From an uncultured Spartobacteria bacterium (GTDB lineage: Bacteria > Verrucomicrobiota > Verrucomicrobiia > Chthoniobacterales > Terrimicrobiaceae): 12,693 nt of DNA. The notes below the pieces were generated by a model, which worked only from the letters and a program-made list of their open reading frames with translations, was not told where the DNA came from and ran no database searches. Position numbers and translations under genes: made by a program. Location: the NCBI GenBank assembly GCA_937960895.1, contig CALCJD010000096.1:1-12693 (forward strand). The letters run 5' to 3'. Every line of letters starts with the position of its first letter. Position 1 is the first letter of the stretch. Below are positions 7,573-12,693 of this stretch, in pieces.

Positions 7573-7584
7573 TTCGTTTCTATA
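7567..7584. promoter_or_regulatory. Putative LacI-family operator, copy 2 (divergent promoter region)
   Basis: TATAGATTCGTTTCTATA: perfect 6-bp arms TATAGA/TCTATA around a CG-centred core. It is seven bases upstream of the alpha/beta-hydrolase ATG and 70 bases upstream of the divergent lacI start. Because the arms read TATAGA on both strands, it could also offer a -10 box toward lacI. It is related to copy 1 at 6276-6293. Confidence 0.7.
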
Positions 7585-7591
7585 GTTGTAC

Positions 7592-8875
7592 ATGTCCTCC
7601 TTTACCTCGATTTTTGCCGACATTCCCCAAGCTGAGAGGGTGACAAATCCCTCTTCCCGATGGGAGGTTCCCGGTTTGGTGGCGGAGGAATTCCAGACCC
7701 CGCAGGCGGAGCTTTTGGTTCATGCGGCGCATCGGGTGGCACGCCGATCCTCGGCGGGCAAGGATATCGATGCGCTGGTTTCCGCGCGGAATGCGGCCCT
7801 GCAGAAACCGCGTTCCTGGCATCACAATCCGCGGGGGGATTTTTTTGAGTGGAGGGAGGAGATGCGGTCCCGGCTCAAGGCGACGTTGGTCATTCCCGAA
7901 TCGCTGGGGGCCGACTCCGCGCCGGAGGTCAAAGAGAGGGTTGTTCACGAGGACTACATTGAGGAACTCGTGGAGATCACCCTCACTCCCCCGTTGCGCT
8001 CGACGGCCATCGTGACCATTCCGAAAAACGGTCGCTCGCGGCATCCCGCCCTGGTTCTTCTTCACTCCTTTGGAACGCTCAATCTTTACGGAAAGGAGAA
8101 ACTCCTTCACCGGGACGGGGAGCCCGGTTATCTGACGGCTTACCGCCGGGAGTGTTATGGGGGGCGCAGTCTGCTCGCCGACTTTGCCCGGCAGGGGTAT
8201 CTTTGTCTGGCGATTGATTCCTTCGGGTTTGGCGAGCGCACCAAGCTGGCCGGGGACGATCCCGCGGCCTTTCGTCAACACCGTCTCCGGCTGGACCAGG
8301 CCGGGGCGGAGGCGCTTTCCATGGAAATCTTCAAGACGGAATATGAACAGGCGGCCCGCGCGCTGGGGGCGGTCGGTTTGACCATCGCGGCCCTGACAGC
8401 CACGGATGATCTGCGTTCCGTCGATTATCTCGCGGGCCGTCCGGATGTGGATCCCGCCCGGATCGGATGCGCCGGACTGTCCCTGGGCGCCTTTCGGGTG
8501 AATTATCTTGCCTCGCTTGATGACCGGGTGAAGGCGGCCGTGAGCGTGTGTTGGTTGAGCACGCTCAACGGGGTGGTGGATTACAATCTGCCGTCCTCGC
8601 TGGGCTTTTTTGCCCTGCCGGGAGATCTTTACCGCGATTACGACATGGTCGACATCTGCCTCGCCGCCGCGCCGAAACCGTTCCTTGCCATCAGCGGGTG
8701 GCGGGACATCCTGATGGAACCTTTCGGCATGGTGGCCGCCCATCTGTCGTTGCGCCGGGCCTGGGAGACCGCCGGTCATCCCTCCAATGTCGGCAGCCTT
8801 GTTTTCGACGCCCCGCATGAGTTCAACGTCTCCATGCAGGAAAGGGCTTCCGAGTTCCTGCGCCTTGTGCTTTAG
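7592..8875 (+). CDS. Alpha/beta-hydrolase, acetyl-xylan-esterase/dienelactone-hydrolase-like
   Basis: 427 residues from ATG 7592; a TTG two codons earlier is less likely. The fold is alpha/beta-hydrolase: RHPALVLLHSFG near residues 150-160 (strand and oxyanion region), AIDSFGFGER near 209-218, then the nucleophile elbow GLSLG with Ser297, the acid Asp372 in SGWRDIL, and His409 in APHEFN. All three triad residues are therefore present. The N-terminal 130 residues have no signal peptide and are not recognised. The closest families I can name are Abhydrolase_7/AXE1-like bacterial esterases, which deacylate sugars or small esters; the substrate is unknown. It is divergent from lacI, has an operator in its promoter, and precedes an amidohydrolase by 102 bases, with which it probably forms an operon. 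No Shine-Dalgarno is visible. Confidence 0.85.
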   Translation: MSSFTSIFADIPQAERVTNPSSRWEVPGLVAEEFQTPQAELLVHAAHRVARRSSAGKDIDALVSARNAALQKPRSWHHNPRGDFFEWREEMRSRLKATLVIPESLGADSAPEVKERVVHEDYIEELVEITLTPPLRSTAIVTIPKNGRSRHPALVLLHSFGTLNLYGKEKLLHRDGEPGYLTAYRRECYGGRSLLADFARQGYLCLAIDSFGFGERTKLAGDDPAAFRQHRLRLDQAGAEALSMEIFKTEYEQAARALGAVGLTIAALTATDDLRSVDYLAGRPDVDPARIGCAGLSLGAFRVNYLASLDDRVKAAVSVCWLSTLNGVVDYNLPSSLGFFALPGDLYRDYDMVDICLAAAPKPFLAISGWRDILMEPFGMVAAHLSLRRAWETAGHPSNVGSLVFDAPHEFNVSMQERASEFLRLVL

Positions 8876-8887
8876 AGTCGTCATGGT

Positions 8888-8907
8888 CCATCGCATGATC
8901 ACGATGG
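8888..8907. repeat. Small inverted repeat between the two plus-strand hydrolase genes
   Basis: CCATCG, eight-base spacer, CGATGG, 13 bases after the alpha/beta-hydrolase stop. No T-run follows, so it is not a convincing terminator; it could be an mRNA processing or stability hairpin, or chance. Confidence 0.25.
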
Positions 8908-8977
8908 GGCGTTCGGGGAAACACCCGGTCCGGCAGCGCACGGACGGACGGTTCTCCGGATTATTGTCTGTTTTTTG

Positions 8978-9958
8978 ATGAACGCCGACCGGTCTCCTTC
9001 CTCCGCCCCCCTCCCGATCATCGATGCCCACACCCATATCGGGGTGGAAGTCCTCTTTTATCTGCGCGGTTATCAGCCCTACGGCCTGGGCTGGTCGGAA
9101 CTCGTGGAGATGGGGGACGGTTTGGGGATCGACCGCTTTGTGGTCTTTCCCATGCCGACCCATCTCGCGCTGGATCCGCGGAAACTCCGCGACGGCCTTG
9201 TGGACTCGCGCGGCGGATGGGAGTCCGTACCGTATGCCTTCGAAAACCGCCGCATGATGGTGGAGATCGGCCGGTGTGCGGACTCGGCCCATCGGGCCCT
9301 GCCCCTCTGGATGTTCGACCCCATGCGCGAACCGCAACGCCAAGTGGAGGCGCTGCGGGAGCTCAGCGGGGAGTTTCCCTGTGCCGGACTGAAGGTTCAG
9401 GCCACCATCATCCAGTCTCCCATCACCCATCTTCTCCGGGAGGGCGGCTGCATCCTGGATCTGGCCGAGGAAATGAACTGGCCGGTGCTTTTTCACACCA
9501 GCGTCCATCCGCAGGACCCCTGGTCGCAGGTGGCCGATCTCGTGAAGATCGTGGAAAGCCGTCCGCGGATCCGTTTCAACCTGGCCCATTCGTGCCGGTT
9601 CGATCGGCCCACCCTGGATCGCGTGGCGGAACTTCCGAACGCGTGGTTCGACTGTTCCGCCCACACCATCCATTGCCGGCAGGTGCTGGAGGAAAGCCCG
9701 TGCATCGCGCCGCCGGCACGCCGGTTCCCGTCCGATTACCGCGATCCCTCGCAGGTACTTGCTGACCTGGCCGCCGCCTATCCCGACAAACTCCTTTGGG
9801 GCAGCGATGCGCCGTTTTATTCCTACGTCGATGAGGCCATGAGCCTGCTCAGTTCCTATCAGCGGGAGGTGACCGCGCTGCGCGCCCTCGATGCCGCCGT
9901 GGTCGAACGCATCGCGCGGACCAATACGTTGAATTTTCTCGGAAGACGGCCTGACTGA
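8978..9958 (+). CDS. Amidohydrolase-family (PF04909-like) metal-dependent hydrolase
   Basis: 326 residues from ATG 8978, with a TTG just ahead rejected. The metal-binding signature IIDAHTHIG gives His18 and His20; other likely ligands are His173 in LFHTSVHP, His204 in FNLAHSC, and Asp277 in LLWGSDAPF. Together these are the TIM-barrel amidohydrolase-2 pattern. Known members include sugar-acid lactonases, 2-pyrone-4,6-dicarboxylate lactonase and decarboxylases of the ACMSD type, so lactone hydrolysis of a sugar acid is possible but unproven. There is no signal peptide, so it should act in the cytoplasm. It lies downstream of the alpha/beta-hydrolase, same strand, 102-base gap, and is probably cotranscribed. 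No Shine-Dalgarno is visible before the start. It converges on the PEP-CTERM gene across a 75-base gap. Confidence 0.88.
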   Translation: MNADRSPSSAPLPIIDAHTHIGVEVLFYLRGYQPYGLGWSELVEMGDGLGIDRFVVFPMPTHLALDPRKLRDGLVDSRGGWESVPYAFENRRMMVEIGRCADSAHRALPLWMFDPMREPQRQVEALRELSGEFPCAGLKVQATIIQSPITHLLREGGCILDLAEEMNWPVLFHTSVHPQDPWSQVADLVKIVESRPRIRFNLAHSCRFDRPTLDRVAELPNAWFDCSAHTIHCRQVLEESPCIAPPARRFPSDYRDPSQVLADLAAAYPDKLLWGSDAPFYSYVDEAMSLLSSYQREVTALRALDAAVVERIARTNTLNFLGRRPD

Positions 9959-10033
9959 AATGCCGCCCGCTGGGAGGTCACAGGGTCAGGTCGGACCCGC
10001 CCCGCGTCATCGGTCGCCGAAGGCCGGTCCCGT

Positions 10034-10858
10034 TCAAGGACGGCGGCGATGACGGCGCCCGGCCGCCATTCCCGCCAGACCGACCAAAAGAAGGGCGCCT
10101 GCCGAAGGCTCCGGAACCACGGAAAAACCAAGTTCGTCCAAGCCCAACAGGGCATTGGTGTTGCCCACCATATAAATCTGGATCGAGCTGATGTTGGCGG
10201 TGGGTGAGACGTACCCGAAATAAAGTGATTGGGAATTTTCGTTCGGAGGCCAGTCGGCCGGCCGACCCTGGGTGCTCAAAACATTCCCCGAAGCGTCCAG
10301 AAAGGTGACGGTGAATTCCGGCATACTGGTGACCCAGCGGCCGGACCCGGTCGAGGTCAAGGTGAATCCCGCGGCGCTCACCGAATTGACCGATCCATCA
10401 AAGGTCGTCCCGTTCCAATGGCCGAAGTCAATGGTCAGCGTCATGGCAACCTGAGAGGCACTTGAAGGGACCAATCGCAGGCCGGTGCTGCCGGCGGAGA
10501 CAAAAGAAACGTTGTTCAAATTGGAGCCGGACGTGCTACCGGGCGAACCGGAAAAACTGAACATGACATCCGGAAGGGACGGATCCGAGAAATTCATGAT
10601 TCCCTGATGGGACAGCCCCAGACCGTTGTCCGCAGCCGTACCCGCAAGCCATTCCGATCCGGTATTGTTCCAAGTGCGCACCGCCCCGAACCCCGAAGAC
10701 GCCAGCAGGTCCGCCCGGGGCGAGGCGTTGGTCGCGTTCGTGATCTTCGAGGCCGTATATGCGTTCGTTTCCCGCGCGGGGTCATTCCAGACATAAACCG
10801 CGGCATCCAACGAGGACGCAGAAAGAATTGCAACCAGGAGGAGGGATGATGGTTTCAT
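10034..10858 (-). CDS. PEP-CTERM sorting domain-containing secreted protein
   Basis: 274 residues. An N-terminal signal peptide (MKPSSLLLVAILSASSLDAA, cleavage about residue 19/20) precedes a Ser/Thr/Gly/Asn-rich body of about 225 residues without recognised catalytic motifs. The C-terminus is a textbook PEP-CTERM: VPEPSAG at 248-254, a hydrophobic helix (ALLLVGLAGMAAG) and an Arg-rich tail. Such proteins are recognised by exosortase at the inner membrane and displayed or released outside, often in exopolysaccharide-making bacteria. No exosortase is in this window. The body has predicted beta-rich composition (TLTIDFGHWNG, FTVTFLDASGN), possibly a carbohydrate-binding-type jelly roll, which is only a guess. 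GGAG five bases before the ATG supports the start. It lies 202 bases downstream of the second LacI gene, same strand. Confidence 0.88.
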   Translation of the reverse strand: MKPSSLLLVAILSASSLDAAVYVWNDPARETNAYTASKITNATNASPRADLLASSGFGAVRTWNNTGSEWLAGTAADNGLGLSHQGIMNFSDPSLPDVMFSFSGSPGSTSGSNLNNVSFVSAGSTGLRLVPSSASQVAMTLTIDFGHWNGTTFDGSVNSVSAAGFTLTSTGSGRWVTSMPEFTVTFLDASGNVLSTQGRPADWPPNENSQSLYFGYVSPTANISSIQIYMVGNTNALLGLDELGFSVVPEPSAGALLLVGLAGMAAGRRHRRRP

Positions 10859-10863
10859 GGCGT

Positions 10864-10867
10864 CTCC
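10864..10867 (-). promoter_or_regulatory. Ribosome binding site of PEP-CTERM gene
   Basis: GGAG with five-base spacing to ATG 10858. It is the best-placed Shine-Dalgarno in the window; most other starts have none. Confidence 0.55.
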
Positions 10868-10889
10868 AAGTTTGGTGATCGGCCAACTT
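10868..10889. promoter_or_regulatory. Imperfect inverted repeat upstream of PEP-CTERM gene
   Basis: AAGTTTGG-tgatcgg-CCAACTT, starting 10 bases upstream of the ATG. It is a candidate operator for the neighbouring LacI-family regulator, but there is only one copy and the arms are unequal by one base. Confidence 0.25.
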
Positions 10890-11060
10890 TCGCAAGCGGG
10901 GCTTTATTGAACTCGTTGCATCGATCGGGCGCCCGGACGGGGAGGAATGCGTTCTGAAGAGCGCCGAAAATTCCCCGGGAAGGACCGAACCACCGATCTG
11001 CCTCCCGTTCCCGTCCCGGGGAAACTCTGCCACCACGGACCTTCCCGGCCCGCTCAAGCC

Positions 11061-12125
11061 CTAGGCCGGCTCAAAGGAAGGACCGGAAATCCACTTGCCC
11101 TTGACGGAGATCAGGCGGGGAAATTCCGGCAGACCGAACTGATTGGCCTGCAACAAGGACGTCAGGAGCTCAACCGCGGCACTGCCCACTTCCTCCGTGC
11201 GCGGGTCGATTCCCGCCATGTCCGGCTCTCCGCGCTGTACGAGGTTGATCACCCGGATCCGGCGGTCCTCCGGCGATCCGTTTTTCCGGATCCATTCGTA
11301 TTCCCGATTGCCGGCGACGAGGATGGCTTCGGGGTGGTGACGGTGTACCCACTCGAAAAACTCCGCCTCGGTGAACTCTTCATGGCGGCTTCTGATGAAG
11401 GGGATGCGCGCGCGGGAGGGGAGGGATTGCTGGTAGAGCAGAAACCGGGCGGACCAACTGGAATCGATGGATCGATCGCGATTGGCGGGAACGGCAAAAC
11501 CCAGCCGCATGATCCCGGCCCTGCGGACAATGTCCAGCGCAAGGTCGATGTCATGGGTGTAGTCCGAAACCACCTGATGAAGCGGTGATCCCCGGCCGTG
11601 ATAGCCAATCTCCACCGAGGCAAAATGCTCCCAGGCCAGCCCTGCATAGTCGGTCTCCAAGGCTCCGCCGGGTAAAAGGAGCAATCCATGGATCCCCCTC
11701 GTCAAAAGGATTTTTGTCAGGCGTTCACAGGAGGGATTGCCGGGTCCCAGTTCAAAACTGTCGACGGCCAGACCAAGCTCCGCGGCCCGCCGCTGGATGC
11801 CGGCGTGCAGCATGCGATAGAAGGAAACCCCCGGATTCACCGTGTGGAATTTGGCCAGTTTTCGGCCGATCAGCGCGATCGTTTCCACCTGCCGCCTGCG
11901 CCGCCCGCGCAGTTGGGTCATGAGCGCGGCCACCAGGGGGTTGGGACGGTAACCGATCTCCTCCGCCACGGCGCGAATTTTTTCCCTCGTTTCCGCTGAG
12001 AGGGACGGATGATTCCGCATCGCCAGGGAGACGGTCGAACGCGCAAACCCGGTCCGATCACAGATGTCCTGCAGGGTGGGTCTCCGGGAATCCGACGGGT
12101 TCGGCGACCGTGGCGGGGAGTCCAT
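11061..12125 (-). CDS. LacI-family transcriptional regulator 2
   Basis: 354 residues. The helix-turn-helix spans about 17-63: TLQDICDRTGFARSTVSLAMRN, then LSAETREKIRAVAEEIGYRPN. The hinge NPLVAAL keeps the minor-groove leucine and continues into an Arg-rich QLRGRRRRQ stretch, a form I associate with Verrucomicrobia LacI proteins. The effector domain runs from ETIALIGRK to near the end, with QVVSDYTHDIDLAL, AILVAGNREYEW and PDMAGIDPRTEEVGSAAVELL as recognisable late elements. It is transcribed toward the PEP-CTERM gene and follows an unrelated partial gene after a terminator, so it probably has its own promoter in 12126-12210, which I cannot place with confidence. No Shine-Dalgarno is visible. 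It differs from regulator 1 in the recognition helix, so it should read a different operator. Confidence 0.93.
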   Translation of the reverse strand: MDSPPRSPNPSDSRRPTLQDICDRTGFARSTVSLAMRNHPSLSAETREKIRAVAEEIGYRPNPLVAALMTQLRGRRRRQVETIALIGRKLAKFHTVNPGVSFYRMLHAGIQRRAAELGLAVDSFELGPGNPSCERLTKILLTRGIHGLLLLPGGALETDYAGLAWEHFASVEIGYHGRGSPLHQVVSDYTHDIDLALDIVRRAGIMRLGFAVPANRDRSIDSSWSARFLLYQQSLPSRARIPFIRSRHEEFTEAEFFEWVHRHHPEAILVAGNREYEWIRKNGSPEDRRIRVINLVQRGEPDMAGIDPRTEEVGSAAVELLTSLLQANQFGLPEFPRLISVKGKWISGPSFEPA

Positions 12126-12140
12126 GAACCGACTGATGAA

Positions 12141-12151
12141 TCAAAATTTGA
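12141..12151. promoter_or_regulatory. AT-rich palindrome before LacI regulator 2
   Basis: TCAAA-A-TTTGA, an 11-bp odd palindrome 15 bases upstream of the start codon at 12125, in an otherwise GC-rich region. It could be an autoregulatory site or part of the promoter; it lacks the central CG typical of LacI operators. Confidence 0.25.
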
Positions 12152-12210
12152 ACGGGTGCAATGCTTTTCGCCGGGAGGTCTTGGGGGCAGGGGAGGGGGA
12201 TATTCATCGC

Positions 12211-12235
12211 AAACACAAAGCCCCTTGGCGGGGCT
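12211..12235 (-). terminator. Rho-independent terminator downstream of the partial gene
   Basis: On the minus strand AGCCCC, five-base loop GCCAA, GGGGCT, followed directly by TTGTGTTT. The stem has six GC-rich pairs and a T-rich tail. It lies 132 bases past the stop of the partial gene at 12368 and about 85 bases before regulator 2, separating the two units. The remaining bases of 12236-12367 show nothing I can assign. Confidence 0.65.
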
Positions 12236-12367
12236 CCCCAATCCCCCTTGCGGGAAGGACGCACAACGTCAGTTCCGGTGGCGCTCAAACGATGGATTTG
12301 AATCGGTCGACCGGCGTCAGGAGGCCTTAGTGAATCGGCGTGCCGCCCAGGGGGGCTGTCGGTCGTT

Positions 12368-12693
12368 TCAGGGATTCGCGTCCTTTTCCAGGATTTCGAA
12401 CTGGAAATCGTCGAGAGCGCACCACCCGCGGCCTTCGCCACTGGGTCCCTGGGCGCCGGAGAAGGAGGCGAAGACCTCCTTCCCGTTGAATCCGTCTCGG
12501 GTCAGGGTCACTTCGGTGGGGTCCATCGAGGCGACGGGTTCCGGGGGATCCGTGCCCTCCGCGCCCATGCAAAATAATCTGGCCGAGGCCAGAACGGTGG
12601 TCTCGTTCTTCAATTCGAAAAGGCATTCGAAGCGGTACTGGCCTGACCCCGGAAAAGTGGACGATTGAAAACTGAAGTTCTGCTGGGCAAGAA
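12368..12693 (-). CDS. C-terminal fragment of unidentified protein (5' end outside window)
   Basis: The minus-strand frame is open from the right edge (first full codon at 12691) to the TGA at 12370-12368, giving about 107 residues of a C-terminus. An ATG-like internal start near 12613 is only an artefact of the window edge: the frame upstream reads QQNFSFQSSTFPGSGQYRFE, which fits a protein better than the other frames. The visible part has alternating polar/hydrophobic strands (YRFECLFELKNE, WCALDDFQFEIL), suggesting a beta-sandwich end such as a carbohydrate-binding module, and it lacks a PEP-CTERM tail. The ending DDFQFEILEKDANP resembles the 'IDDF' strand seen in many secreted Verrucomicrobia/Planctomycetes proteins. 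Function unknown. Confidence 0.6.
   Translation of the reverse strand, partial: LAQQNFSFQSSTFPGSGQYRFECLFELKNETTVLASARLFCMGAEGTDPPEPVASMDPTEVTLTRDGFNGKEVFASFSGAQGPSGEGRGWCALDDFQFEILEKDANP

Noticed and set aside
7580..9673. 697-codon open frame on the minus strand opposite the alpha/beta-hydrolase and amidohydrolase
   Set aside because: It spans two plus-strand genes with intact catalytic motifs; its translation is Gly/Arg/His/Pro-rich without domains. It is a codon-bias shadow in GC-rich DNA.
9983..9998. GGGTC-N6-GACCC hairpin between the convergent amidohydrolase and PEP-CTERM genes
   Set aside because: Only five pairs and no T-run on either strand, so a terminator call is not justified.
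10755..10772. TATATGCGTTCGTTTC inside the PEP-CTERM gene, partly like the 18-bp operator
   Set aside because: Shares only TTCGTTTC with copy 2, has no palindromic right arm and lies in coding sequence.
11045..11069. CCGGCC/GGCCGG inverted repeat across the stop of LacI regulator 2
   Set aside because: GC-rich stem with a 13-base loop and no T-tract; could be chance in this base composition.
1..12693. CRISPR arrays, tRNA or rRNA genes, insertion sequences, attachment sites
   Set aside because: No regularly spaced repeats, no transposase-like frames with terminal repeats and no tRNA-like cloverleaf were seen by eye on either strand.

Overview
The window is GC-rich and looks like an accessory carbohydrate-use locus of a Verrucomicrobia-type bacterium. 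Three things point there: a four-gene 'Verru_Chthon cassette' (order B-C-D-A), two LacI-family regulators (the second with the NPLVAAL hinge sequence I associate with this phylum), and a secreted PEP-CTERM protein. All family names come from recognising motifs by eye; no search was run.

Layout. On the minus strand from 7496 down to the left edge lie a LacI-family regulator (7496-6327), a secreted DUF4838-type glycosidase-like protein (6274-3848), then cassette proteins B (3837-3379), C (3379-2354), D (2357-1743) and A (1746 to beyond base 1). The cassette genes overlap their neighbours by 1-4 bases, and B starts 10 bases after the glycosidase stop, so 6274 to 1 reads as one operon. Divergent on the plus strand are an alpha/beta-hydrolase (7592-8875) and a PF04909-like amidohydrolase (8978-9958), both without signal peptides. 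On the right, all minus strand, are a PEP-CTERM protein (10858-10034), a second LacI-family regulator (12125-11061), a terminator, and the C-terminal end of an unidentified protein (from 12693 to 12368).

How it may work together. The same 18-bp near-palindrome, TATAGAT-(A/T)-CGT-(C/T)-TCT-(A/G)-TA, occurs immediately upstream of the glycosidase start (6276-6293) and of the alpha/beta-hydrolase start (7567-7584), flanking the lacI gene. The second copy contains the -10 box of a good sigma70-like promoter. The simplest reading is one LacI regulon: an exported glycosidase made together with four pseudopilin-like proteins resembling a type II secretion tip complex (GspI/J/H/K), plus two cytoplasmic hydrolases that process imported product. 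The most interesting idea here is that the cassette is a cargo-dedicated pseudopilus tip made with its own substrate enzyme. This is an inference.
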